Positions 48,231 through 58,620 of a DNA stretch of 64,000 nucleotides are shown here, in pieces. Under the pieces are notes generated by a model. The model was given only the letters and a program-made list of their open reading frames with translations, was not told the DNA's origin and ran no database searches. Source of the stretch: Dastarcus helophoroides (taxonomy: Eukaryota > Arthropoda > Insecta > Coleoptera > Bothrideridae). The position numbers and the translations under genes are program-made. The stretch spans positions 16,617,664 through 16,681,663 of the forward strand of contig CM053337.1 of the NCBI GenBank assembly GCA_028583605.1, written 5' to 3'. Position 1 is the stretch's first letter. Each line of letters starts with the position of its first letter.

Positions 48231-49390
48231 TTGACGTTTAATTAACAGATAAATTCCTCCAAGGTGCCTCGTTCCTTTATGTTATTCCTAACGAAATAAA
48301 AAATCCGTTAATAATATCATTAAGATCGAGGTAGTGACTCGTGCGGGCCCAACAAGACCAAATGGAAAACCTTGTGAAGGTTGTCTGGTGCGCTTTTTTT
48401 CGCCGAACGAGGTTGACTTCTGTTCTTTTTTTTTCCTCGGCGGTGCGCGAGGTGTGTCTTTCTCCTCGCGCGATATACATATTTGGGTCAGCGGTTGCAA
48501 AGCGCTCGAATCGAATTGCAATTTCACCACAACTGCACCTGGCGTGTCGCTATAACACCTGAAAATTCGACCTGACAACATTTCGACGGTTTTAGATATA
48601 TTTTCGATTTTGGTAAACAAATCAAATTGAATTTAAAAAATATTTTATTCGTTCCATATGTCCTTGGTTTCATCCATTCAATTCACGTTCCGCTCGTTAC
48701 ATTGTTGTCTTTTAATGAGAAAAAATGGTTTTATTGTAAGTCAAAGGGCACGCCTACTATTTCATCGGATTTGCATTGAAGAGTTTCGTAAACTGGCCCA
48801 TTGTGTTCGATTTATTTCCTGTTAGACGGCCGACGTGTTCGAATCGTAAATCATCCGGGCAATTTTTCATACGAACAAAAGTGAAATTGTTGGTTTTTAT
48901 TTATGATGCATTCGAATTTGTCCCACATTTCTTCGATACACATAAATCACATAGCGGCTGTCATTCTAGCCTGTCAACGATCGTAATCGAATTTTTTCGT
49001 AGCAACAATGCCCGAGAACAGGTTATTCGTTTATTACACGGATAACTGTTGTTAATATTGGCAGTTGAATTGTTTAGAAAGGTAACGGTGCGCGGTGGAC
49101 ACCTACAGGATAATTGTTGCACCCAATGCAATCAACAGAACAATTTTATCGGCGATGGCGCAATGAAATATTAGTTATCTGACCTGTTAGAATGTATAAC
49201 AATGAGTTATTAGTGAATTATTACGATTGTCATGCTAATAAATTACTCACGTTAGCGTTTCGCGGTAGCGGCGAGAAGCATCGGCCCAAGTTACCTGCAA
49301 CAATAAAGACAGCGTTAGCGTGTATCGTTTACAATCAGTCAAAAATTGTTCAAATTTATTTAACTATTTGTTCAAGAAAGAGTTGTCACA
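48231..49390. other. Single-copy island 9
   Basis: Non-repetitive. A local hairpin (GCGCGAGG at 48445-48452, CCTCGCGC at 48464-48471) lies in a GC-richer patch. Open frames at 48277-48620 on both strands overlap one another and resemble no protein I know. Confidence 0.4.
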
Positions 49391-50025
49391 AAACTACTCG
49401 CTTAATCAGGCGTTGAAGTCTCCCAAATATTAGCCTCAATGAGCGTTGAAATCACGACTTTATGAGCCGAAATGTCAAAACAACAAGAGAAAACGACTTC
49501 AGTTGTAGAAAAAACAAAATTTTTAGATTCAGCAACGACAGTCTGGCCTTAGCACTGGCAGTCATTTAAAATTTCAGTTGTAATTTTCCAGAGGTGGAAT
49601 AATAGTCTATTGAGGATTTTTCAGATTGGCTAACGATATTTTACACTAAATGTAGCCATTTGGTCGAATAAAGACCCAGGCTACTCGCCTAGGCGAGCGT
49701 AGGAGTCTCCGGGTTACTTGCCTAGGCGAGCATTGAAATCACCACGATATCGACGATTTTAGGGGGTAAAACATGTACAACAATGACAGATCGACCTCAA
49801 AGTTGTAACAAGAAGAAGAATTCGACCGAACGACTTTATAATCAGCTTCACATTCCGCATTAAAAAACGCAAATACAAACGAGAAATTTTCGTTGACTGG
49901 TAAACGAAAATACACCTTGTTATGTTGTTGACAGCTAATTGTCAAAATAACGCTTTAAATTACTAGGCTACTCGCTTAAGCGAGCATTGAAATCTCCAAG
50001 ACACTGGCCATCACGAGCGTTAAAA
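49391..50025 (-). repeat. Paired minus-sense cores with perfect dyads
   Basis: Three clusters of two cores: ~49395-49460, 49678-49752 and 49966-50030. Each pairs a GAAATCTCC-type or AGTCTCC-type core with one ending in GAAATCACC. Box B is a perfect palindrome in two: CTCGCCTAGGCGAG at 49684-49697 and CTCGCTTAAGCGAG at 49971-49984. Intervening ~200-bp segments are non-repetitive. The lead-in TTAACTATTTGTTCAA (~49361) matches the lead-in of the pair at 58.5 kb. Confidence 0.82.
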
Positions 50026-50159
50026 TCACCATAATTATCGCAAGTTTCAAATACAAAATTCGAAAAATTGACGTATGACTTCAAAATAATGACAATTGAG
50101 CACCACAGCGTCAAATATCCCTAAAAAATTTACTTTTAGTGAAAAATTATGCTAAAGTA

Positions 50160-51340
50160 CAATTTAAGTGATTGGAATGTACCAATTTGGAGATTTCAAT
50201 GCTAGTTTGGGCAAGAAGCCCACGAATTTTACGCCTTTGTTGAAAAAACGTTTCAAAATTTGACCTAATTGGTAACTTTAGCGTTAATGTGCTCAAATAA
50301 TTTGGATAGGCGCAAATATCTTGGAGATTTCAATGCTAGCTCAAGCAAAATGCCACAAATAATTACTTTTCTAGAAAAACTATATTAAAATATAATTTAC
50401 TACTACTAGTTTGCGCGAGTAACTCACAAATTTTGTTTTTGTTAAAATAACGTTTCAAAATTTGACTTATTTGGTGATTTTAGTGCTAATCTACGCAAAT
50501 AATTTGGAGATTTCAATGCTAGCCCAAGCCAAATGCCACAAAAAATTTCTCTTTGGGAACAGTTATATTAAAATATATTTGGCGATTTTAACGCATACAC
50601 AGGTAACTTACTCGAAGATTTACTTCTCGTGAAAAAGTATGCTAAAGTTATACTAAGTGACCTTTGCATTGGTGTCTAATTTAGAGATTTCAATGCTAGT
50701 TTCGGCGAGTAAATAACAAATTTTATGCCAATGTTGAAAAAACTTTCAGAATTTGACTTATTTGGTGATTCTAGCGTTAATCTATGCAAATAACTTGGAG
50801 ATTTTAATGCTAGCTCAAGCAAAATACCGCAATTGGGAACAATTATATTAAAATATACTTTACTTGGCGATTTTAACGCATACACAGGTAACTAACTCGG
50901 AGATTTACTTCTCGTGAAAAAGTATGTTAAAGTTATATAAGTGACCTTTGCATCGGTGTCTGATTTAGAGACTTCAATGCTAGTTTTGGCGAGTAACTAA
51001 CAAATTTTACGCCTTTGTTGAAAAAACTTTCAGAATTTGACTTGTTTGGTAATTTTAGTGCTAATATGCGCAAATAATTTGGAGATTTCAATGCTAGCTC
51101 AAGCAAAATGCCACAAAAAATTACTTTTTGGGAACATTTTTATTAAAATATACTTTACTTGGCGTTTTTAACGCATGCGCAGGTAACTAACTCGGAGATT
51201 TGAATGCTAGCTTTAGCGAGACCAACATTTTTAGGCTTGTATTAAAAAAATGTTTCAAACACTTTGTGAATATTTAAGCGTTTGTGGGGGCAAATAATTT
51301 AGCTTCAGCTTACACAAAAACAAAAAAAATTCGTGCTACA
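50160..51340 (+). repeat. ~285-bp repeat with four cores per unit
   Basis: GGAGATTT(C/T)AATGCTAG followed by CTCAAGC (or CCAAGCC) lies near 50322, 50505, 50789 and 51079. AGAGATTTCAATGCTAG and its relative lie at 50683 and 50967 (284 bp apart). Between them are GGCGATTTTAACGCATAC and GGTGATTTTAGTGCTAAT. All are plus sense. The same sequence recurs in reverse orientation at 55.7-57.3 kb. Confidence 0.85.
51217..51340 (+). repeat. Direct repeat flanking 104-bp array, left
   Basis: Starts GCGAGACCAACATTTTTAGG and runs through CACTTTGTGAATATTT and GGGCAAATAATTTAGCTT to AAAACAAAAAAAATT. It is nearly identical to 54537-54657. It belongs to the 285/820-bp family: a reverse-orientation relative lies at 55800-55915. 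Confidence 0.88.
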
Positions 51341-54300
51341 ATTTAATTTACAGATAAATTATCAATTTGTTTGAAGGAGATTTCAATGCTAACTCAAGCG
51401 AAAAGCCCAAAAATGTTACATTTTTTTTACAAATCGTCCTACAATTTTATTTACTTTTTATTTCGATTTTTAATTTATTCGAAGGAAATTTTAACACCAG
51501 CTTTATTTAGCAAGAAGCTCAAAAATTTTACATCTTTATTACAAATCATACTGCAATTTAATTTACCGAGTAATTTTTAATTTGTTTAAAAGAGATTTCA
51601 ATGCCAGCTTAAGCAAAAAGCTCAAACATTTTACATTTTCAATAACAAATCATTCTACAAGTTAATCTGTCAAGTGATTTTTGATTTGTTTGAAGGAGAT
51701 TTCAACGCCAGTCTAAGCGAGAAGCTCAAAAACTTCACATTTTTAGTAACAAATCATCCTACAATTTAATCTATCAAGTGATTTTTAATTTGTGCGAAGG
51801 AGATTTCAACGCCAGCCTAAGCGAGAAGCTCAAAAATTTTACATTTTTATTACAAATTATCCCACAATTTAATTTAACGAGTAATTTTTAATTTGTTTGA
51901 AAGAGATTTCAACGCCAGCTTAAGCAAAAAGCTCAAAAATTTCACATTTTCAGTAACAAATCATCCTACAAGTTAATCTGTCAAGTGATTTTTAATTTGT
52001 TTGAAGGAGATTTCAACGCCAGTCTAAGCGAGAAGCTCAAAAATTTCACATTTTTAGTAACAAATCTTCGTGCAATTTAATCTATCAAGTGATTTTTAAT
52101 TTGTGCGAAGGAGATTTCAACGCCAGTCTAAGCGAGAAGCTCAAAAATTTTACATTTTTATTACAAATTATCCCACAATTTAATTTAAGAAGTAATTTTT
52201 AATTTGTTTGAAAGAGATTTCAACGCCAGCTTAAGCAAAAAGCTCAAAAATTTCACATTTTCAGTAACAAATCATCCTACAAATTAATCTGTCAAGTCAT
52301 TTTCTTTTTGTTTGAAGGAGATTTCAACGCCAGTCCAGGCGAGAAGCTCAAAAATTTCACATTTTTAGTAACAAGTTATCCTACAATTTATTCTATCAAG
52401 TGATTTTTAATTTGTTCGAAAAAGATTTCAACGCCAGACTTAGCAAAAAACTCAAAAATTTTACATTTTTATTACAAATTAACCTACAATTTAATTTACC
52501 GAGTAATTTTTAATTTGTTTGAAAGAGATTTCAATGCCAGCTTAAGCAAAAAGCTCAAACATTTTACATTTTCAGTAACAAATCATCCTACAAAGTAATC
52601 TATCAAGTGATTTTAAATTTGTTTGAAGGAGATTTTAACGCCAGTCTAAGCGAGAAGCTCAAAAATTTCACATTTTTAGTAACAAATCATCCTACAATTT
52701 AATCTATCAAGTGATTCTTAATTTGTTCGAAGGAGATTTCAACGCCAGCTTTAGCAAGAAACTCAAAAATTTTACATTTTTATTGCAAATTATCCTACAA
52801 TTTAATTTACCGAGTAGTTTTTAATTTTTTTGAAAGAGATTTCAACGCGAGCTTAAGTAAAAAGCTCAAAAATTTCACATTTTCAGTAACAAATTATCCT
52901 ACAAGTTAATCTGTCAAGTGATTTTTAATTTGTTTGAAGGAGATTTCAACGCCAGTCTAAGCGAGAAGCTCAAAAATTTCACATTTTTAGTAACAAATTA
53001 TCCTACAATTTAATCTATCAAGTGATTTTTAATTTGTTCGAAGGAGATTTCAACGCCCGCTTTAGCAAAAAGCTCAAAAATTTTACATTTTTATTGCAAA
53101 TTATCCCACAATTCAATTTAACGAGTAATTTTTAATTTGTTTGAAAGAGATTTCAACGCCAGCTTAAGCAAAAAGCTCAAAAATTTCACATTTTCAGTAA
53201 CAAATCATCCTACAAGTTAATCTGTCAAGTGATTTTTAATTTGTTTCAAGGAGATTTCAACGCCAGTCTAAGCGAGAAGCTCAAAAATTTCACATTTTTA
53301 GTAACAAATCCTACAATTTAATCTATCAAGTGATTTTTAATTTGTTCAAAGGAGATTTCAACGCCAGCTTTAGCAAAAAGCTCAAAAAATTTACATTTTT
53401 ATTGCAAATCCACAATTCAATTTAACAAGTAATTTTTAATTTATTTAAAAGAGATTTCATTTCACATTTTCAGTAACAAATCATCCTACAAGGTAATCTG
53501 TCGAGTGATTTTTAATTTGTTTGAAGGAAATTTCAACGCCAGTCTAAGCGAGAAGCTCAAAAATTTCACATTTTTAGTAACAAATCATCCTACAATTTAA
53601 TCTATCAAGTGATTTTTAATTTGTTCGAGAAAGATTTCAACGCCCGCTTTAGCAAGAAACTCAAAAATTTTACATTTTTATTGTAAATCATCCCACAATT
53701 CAATTTAACGAGTAATTTTTAATTTGTTTGAAAGAGATTTCAACGCGAGCTTAAGTAAAAAGCTCAAAAATTTCACATTTTCAATAAAAAATTATCCTAC
53801 AAGTTAATCTGTCAAGTGATTTTTAATTTATTTGAAGGAGATTTCAACGCCAGTCTAAGCGAGAAGCTCAAAAATTTCACATTTTTAGTAACAAATCTTA
53901 CAATCTAATCTATCAAGTGATTTTTAATTTGTTCGAAGGAGATTTCAACGCCAGCTTTAGCAAGAAACTCAAAAATTTTACATTTTTATTGCAAATTATC
54001 CTACAATTTAATTTACGGAGTAGTTTTTAATTTTTTTGAAAGAGATTTCAACGCGAGCTTAAGTAAAAAGCTCAAACATTTCACATTTTCAGTAACAAAT
54101 CATCCTACAAGTTAATCTGTCAAGTGATTTTTAATTTATTTGAAGGAGATTTCAACGCCAGTCTAAGCGAGAAGCTCAAAAATTTCACATTTTTAGTAAC
54201 AAATCATCCTACAATTTAATCTATCAAGTGATTTTTAATTTGTTCGAAGGAGATTTCAACGCCAGCTTTAGCAAGAAACCCAAAAATTTTACATTTTTAC

Positions 54301-54531
54301 TACAAATCATCCCACAATTCAATTTAACGAGTAATTTTTAATTTGTTTAAAACAAACTTCAACGCCAGCTTAAGAATTTCACATTTTTCGTAACAAATCA
54401 TCCTACAATTTAATCTATCAAAAGATTTTTAATTTGTTTGAAGGAGATTTCAACGCCAGGTTAAGCGAGAAGCTCAAAAATTTCACATTTTCAGTAACAA
54501 ATCATCCTACAAGTTAATCTGTCAAGTGATT
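51341..54531 (+). repeat. 104-bp satellite, homogeneous block, ~30 copies
   Basis: GGAGATTTCAACGCCAG starts at 51695, 51799, 51902, 52006 and 52110 (104, 103, 104 and 104 bp). Units alternate among subtypes ending TCTAAGCGAGAAGC, CTTAAGCAAAAAGC and CTTTAGCAAGAAAC, suggesting a partial higher-order repeat of three to four units. A few units carry internal deletions, for example near 53456 and 54370. Confidence 0.93.
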
Positions 54532-54536
54532 TTAGC

Positions 54537-54657
54537 TTTAGCGAGACCAACATTTTTAGGCTTGTATTAAAAAATGTTTCAAACACTTTGTGAATATTTT
54601 AGCGTTTGTGAGGGCAAATAATTTAGCTTTAGCTTACACAAAAACAAAAAAAATTAC
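54537..54657 (+). repeat. Direct repeat flanking 104-bp array, right
   Basis: Second copy of the ~120-bp sequence at 51217-51340, joined to the 104-bp array after CAAGTGATTTTAGC. It continues beyond the repeat into sequence of the 285-bp family. Together the copies indicate that the 104-bp block lies within an interrupted unit. Confidence 0.88.
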
Positions 54658-54699
54658 CTTCCGTGAAGTTAACGTTGACTGTTAATGATTTAAAAGCTT

Positions 54700-54750
54700 A
54701 TAATAGTTAACTAACTCGGAGATTTTAATGCTAGTTCAAGCGAAAGACTT
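54700..54750 (+). repeat. Solitary core, plus sense
   Basis: TCGGAGATTTTAATGCTAG then TTCAAGCGAAAGAC at 54716-54748. It matches the 285-bp family and marks the right edge of this repeat domain. Confidence 0.78.
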
Positions 54751-55690
54751 ATTGATTTGTACGTTTATAGTCAAACTGTTAGGGAAGCTGGGAGCCAAAT
54801 TTCGAATTTATCTTTTTTTTTTCGGTATTTCAGCTTCAGTCTGGACTTTTACGACACACGGATTTCCATATCTGCGGGAAATTAAAGTAGTGTAAAATTT
54901 TTATCATGTTTTTTTTCGGTATGCGATTCAACGATGGCCTATTGGCTAAATGACCCGAGTCATCGGCGAGTAGGTACCGTTGCGGGATTTTTCGCCGGGC
55001 GCGCGCGATAACCATCGACATGGGCCCCCGTTATTGGGATACGATCTTTAACAAGCTGAGAGCAAGTCGGTGCGTTTTGATGGCGCGATAGCCGAACGGG
55101 TCACAGATACTAACACTCGCAGGCCGTGCACCACCTGTGGGCTGATATACTGCTATTTATACGTAAACGAAATTGCACTTTTATTCACCTTTAGATTTTC
55201 TCTCTGTCTCTGTTTGAATCAATCGCATTAGAGTGCGTGTAACCTTTTGGTGGATGCGCCGGTCTTTTTGTCGTTACAAGATCATTCTGTTTTATAACGT
55301 GTCAATTTTTTAATGAAAATTTGGGTTACAAAGTCAAAATGCATAGAAAACAGTTGAGATTTTTATTTTTATATTCAAATGTCAAGTTTAAACTCGAAAT
55401 TTGTTTTTATTAAATTTTTAACTCAAAATCCGAGGCGTTCATTTTTTATTTAAAGTTTGAGGTCGTCTCCAAAATTTGAACTTCTCAGACTCAAAAGTTG
55501 GAACATTTTGCCAAAATTTGTGGACAACAATCGACGAAAGTGCAAATTTCGATGTGGAATTCCAAAGTCGTAAATAATTTTTGAGTGGAATTCCCAATTG
55601 AAACTAAAATGGCGAAAGAAGGGAGCGCCATTAAATTCCAAATTTCGTCTTTCAGTTTCCCAAAAATTTTGACCACAAACTCACGAGTTT
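54751..55690. other. Single-copy island 10
   Basis: GC-richer patch at 54920-55140 (TTTCGCCGGGCGCGCGCG near 54988), followed by CTGCTATTTATACG near 55152, which resembles a TATA-type word but has no start codon or exon I can tie to it. The remainder is AT-rich and non-repetitive. Confidence 0.4.
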
Positions 55691-56356
55691 TTTAGCTTTT
55701 CGCTTAAAAAAAGCATTGAAATCTCCGAATTAGTTAACTATGTAAGCGTCTAATCGTTAAGTCAAATTTTGACGTTAATTTCGAGGAATTTTTTAGGTCT
55801 TATTTAAGCTGGAGCTAAACTCACCAAATTATTTGCCCTCAGACGCGCCACAGTAATGAAAACAGTTTTTGAAAGATTTTTTAACACTAACTTAAAAATG
55901 GTCGCCTTCTGGCTCAAGCTAGCATTCAAATCTTCGAGTTAAGTTACCTAGGTAAGGGTTAAAATCGTCAAGTGAAGTATATGTCAATATCATTTTACCC
56001 AAAAAGTGATTTTTTGTGGTATTTCGCTTGGGCTAGCATTGAAATCTCCAAATTATTTGTGCAATTAGAACTAAAATCATCAAATAGGTCAAATTTTGAA
56101 ACGTTTTTTTAAAAAAGACGTAAAATTTGTAGGCTACTTGCTCAAACTAGCATTGAAATCTCCAAATTAATTACCGATGCAAGATCACTTAGTATAACTT
56201 TAACATACTTTTTCACGAGAAGTGAATTTTTTGAGATTTTTGTTTAGGCTAACGCTAAAATTCGCATTAATATAATATTTGTCTTACTTTGACGAATTTT
56301 TAAAAATTGTTTAGACTCAAAAACTCATTCGTTCGAAAAAGTGTTAAAATCGCCGA

Positions 56357-56517
56357 GCTACTCGCTTAAGCGGGCATTGAAGTCTCTGGGCTACTTGCTT
56401 TTAGCGCATCGAAATCACCAAGAAGTCGTTCATATGATTCAATATAGATATCGTGGTGACTTCGATGCTCGCGAAGGCGAGTAGCCTGGAGACTTTAATG
56501 CTTATTTAGGCGAGTAT
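56357..56517. repeat. Foldback hairpin 1, ~70-bp arms
   Basis: The left arm holds two minus-sense cores (CTACTCGCTTAAGCGGGC and CTACTTGCTTTTAGCGCATC). The right arm holds two plus-sense cores (GGTGACTTCGATGCTCG and GGAGACTTTAATGCTTATT). The arms are imperfectly complementary over about 70 bp around CATATGATTCAATATAG. Confidence 0.85.
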
Positions 56518-57167
56518 TCTAGTGAGGTCTTTCGCTTAAAAAAAGCATTAAAATCTCCGAATTAGTTAACTATGTAAGTGTCTAATCGGTACGTCAAATT
56601 TTGACGTTAACTTCACGAAATTTTTTGGTTTTATTTAAGTTGAAGCTAAACTCTTCAAAATATTTGACCTCACACGCGCTACAATAATAAAAACAGTTTT
56701 TGAAACATTTTTTAACACTAACTTAAAAATGGTCGCCTTTTGGCTTAAGCTAGCATTCAAATCTTCGAGTTAGTTACCTAGGTAAGGGTTAAAATGGCCA
56801 AGTAAAGTATGTTTTAATATAATTTTACCCAAAAAGTGATTTTTTGTGGTATTCCGCTTGGGCTAGCATTGAAATCTCCAAATTATTTGCGCAGATTAGA
56901 ACTAAAATCACCAAATAAGTCAAATTTTGAAACGTTTTTTAACAAAGACGTAACATTTGTAGGTTACTCGCTTAAACTAGCATTGAAATCTCCAAATTAG
57001 TTAACGATGCAAGATCACTTAGTATAATTTTTCACGAAAGGTAAAGTTTTAAAGATATCTGTTTAAGCTGGAGCTGAAATTCACATTATTGTCCTACTTT
57101 GACGGATTTTTAAAAATTGTTTAGACTCACACACTCAATCGTTCGAAAAAGTATTAAAATCGCCGAG

Positions 57168-57326
57168 CTACTCGCTTAAACGAGCGTTGGAGTCTCTGGG
57201 CTACTTGCTCTTATCGCATCGAAATCACCAAGATATAGTTCATATGATTCAATATAGATATCGTGGTGATTTCGACGCCCGCTAAGGCGAGTAGCCCGGA
57301 GACTTTAATGCTTATTTAGGCGAGTA
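57168..57326. repeat. Foldback hairpin 2, ~70-bp arms
   Basis: Same architecture as hairpin 1: GCATCGAAATCACCAAGATA faces TATCGTGGTGATTTCGACGC, and GAGTCTCTGGGCTACT faces AGTAGCCCGGAGACTT. The loop is again CATATGATTCAATATAG. This is the best-matched of the three. Confidence 0.87.
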
Positions 57327-57360
57327 TTCTAGCGATTTCAAAAACTAAAAAATATCAAAA

Positions 57361-57607
57361 ATTTGTAGAAAAAAAAAACGTTAGTTTGATTCTTACTCAT
57401 TAACGGTTGCTAAGTCAAACTACCAAATATTCGGTTGACTAATTCCTTTTCATATCACGATATTGTTAGACTTTAGAAATTATTGCCCTCTTTCGCTTTC
57501 ATATTAACGCAAGATCTGTCGTAACAGACAGATGTTCAAAATATTTTCAGATGCATTAACAATATTTGCTTTTACTTATTAACCATTTGTGTGTGATATT
57601 CACTGAA
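57361..57607. other. Spacer, empty-site paralogue of 58.2-58.54 kb
   Basis: Shares ordered words with the later spacer: CATTAACGGTTG, CAAATATTCGGT, GACTAATTC, CTTTCATATTAAC, TTTGCTTTTA and TTATTAACCATTTG. It lacks the ~110 bp element found there. No core and no gene. Confidence 0.75.
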
Positions 57608-57765
57608 GCTACTCGCTTAAACGAGCGTTGAAGTCTTCAAGCCACTCGCCTTAGCGAGTATCGAAATCGCCAAGATATCGTTCATACGATTCAATATAGA
57701 TATCGTAGCGATTTTGGCGCTCGCTAAGGCGAGTAGCCCGGAGACTCCAATGCTTGCTTAGGCTA
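57608..57765. repeat. Foldback hairpin 3, ~70-bp arms
   Basis: Third copy of the structure: CTACTCGCTTAAACGAGCG on the left, GCTCGCTAAGGCGAGTAG on the right, loop CATACGATTCAATATAG. Its right arm continues directly into the 33-bp array at 57739-58165, so that array looks like an expansion of the hairpin's last module. Confidence 0.85.
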
Positions 57766-58165
57766 GAAGCCCGGAGACTCCAATGCTTGTTTAGGCTAGA
57801 AGCCCGGAGACTCCAATGCTTGTTTAGGCTAGAAGCCCGGAGACTCCAATGCTTGTTTAGGCTAGAAGCCCGGAGACTCCAATGCTTGTTTAGGCTAGAA
57901 GCCCGGAGACTCCAATGCTTGGTTAGGCTAGAAGCCCGGAGACTCCAATGCTTGTTTAGGCTAGAAGCCCGGAGACTCCAATGCTTGCTTAGGCTAGAAG
58001 CCCGGAGACTCCAATGCTTGTTTAGGCTAGAAGCCCGGAGACTCCAATGCTTGTTTAGGCTAGAAGCCCGGAGACTCCAATGCTTGTTTAGGCTAGAAGC
58101 CCGGAGACTCCAATGCTTGTTTAGGCTAGAAGCCCGGAGACTCCAATGCTTGTTTAGGCGAGTGA
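57739..58165 (+). repeat. Highly homogeneous 33-bp array, ~13 copies
   Basis: Near-identical units CCCGGAGACTCCAATGC followed by TTGTTTAGGCTAGAAG; only a few single-base differences (TTGCTTAGG, TTGGTTAGG). The homogeneity suggests recent expansion. The 139-codon open frame at 57754-58173 (11-residue repeat RLEARRLQCLF) is a consequence of the 33-bp period. Confidence 0.96.
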
Positions 58166-58388
58166 CTTTTTAAAAACTAAATTAATTGAAAATTTGCAGA
58201 AAAAATGATTTTTGCTCATTAACGGTTGTAACAATTTATCAAATATTCGGTCGACTAATTCGCTTTCATATTAACAATTCAAAATTGATTGCGCTATTTC
58301 GCTTGCACATTAACACAAGATTTTCAGATTTATCGTAACTTCGGGGAATTTAAAAAAAAATCGGATTTATTAACGAGATTTGCTTTTA

Positions 58389-58498
58389 TTTAAAAATTAA
58401 AATACAGAACTTGTTCCGAAACCAAGAAAGATTGAAAAACACAACAATGGTTGCTCTAACGCGTTTCGACAGCCAAGCTGTCATCTTCAGAGAAATTA
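58389..58498 (-). mobile_element. Retroelement-like fragment, copy 2
   Basis: About 110 bp absent from the paralogous spacer between TGCTTTTA and CTTATTAACC (~57583). It contains TTGTTCCGAAACC, an A-rich block, AACACAACAATGG, GTTGCT and then a hammerhead-like motif. The 5.72-5.79 kb fragment matches everything except the hammerhead part. The combination (minus-strand hammerhead-like motif, short tail) recalls Penelope-like retroelements, but no reverse transcriptase is present and the assignment is tentative. Confidence 0.65.
58453..58496 (-). ncRNA. Hammerhead-ribozyme-like motif
   Basis: Read on the minus strand: TTCT (stem I), CTGAAGA (catalytic-core type, 58484-58490), one extra T, GACAGC-TTG-GCTGTC (perfect stem II, 58468-58482), GAA, then ACGCGT (minimal stem III), T, and AGAG closing stem I. 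Predicted cleavage lies between 58458 and 58457. The extra T between core and stem II departs from the canonical hammerhead, so activity is uncertain. Such motifs are known from Penelope-like elements. Confidence 0.5.
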
Positions 58499-58540
58499 CT
58501 ATTTATTAATTAACTATTTGTTCAAAAAATGAAAGTCACT

Positions 58541-58620
58541 TGGGCTACTCGCTTAAACGAGCGTTGAAGTCTCCAGGCTACTCGCCTTAGCGAGCGTCGA
58601 AATCACTGCAATATCGTTTA
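58541..58620 (-). repeat. Unpaired left arm of the foldback unit
   Basis: Two minus-sense cores, CTACTCGCTTAAACGAGCG-TTGAAGTCTCC and CTACTCGCCTTAGCGAGCG-TCGAAATCACTG, then AATATCG. It matches hairpin left arms, but the right arm is missing. Confidence 0.85.

Larger units (their letters stand above)
55694..57360 (-). repeat. ~820-bp direct duplication, minus-sense cores
   Basis: CGCTTAAAAAAAGCATT starts at 55701 and 56533 (832 bp apart); the shared GAGCTACTCGC near the end is 810 bp apart. Each unit contains several minus-sense cores (AGCATTGAAATCTCC, GCATTCAAATCTTCGAG) and sequence matching the 285-bp family at 50.2-51.3 kb in reverse orientation. Each ends in a foldback hairpin. Confidence 0.88.
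58166..58540. other. Spacer, filled-site paralogue
   Basis: Matches the spacer at 57361-57607 but is interrupted at about 58389-58498 by a retroelement-like fragment. No core copies and no gene. Confidence 0.75.

Noticed and set aside
48277..48620. Overlapping frames of 67-110 codons on both strands
   Set aside because: Mutually overlapping, low-complexity Lys/Arg or Ser-rich, no family recognised.
55140..55170. TATA-like promoter word CTATTTATACG
   Set aside because: No initiator, transcript start, open frame or exon nearby; AT-rich DNA gives such words by chance.
57754..58173. 139-codon frame with an 11-residue Arg/Leu-rich repeat
   Set aside because: It follows exactly from 13 near-identical 33-bp satellite units; no start context, no unique N or C terminus.
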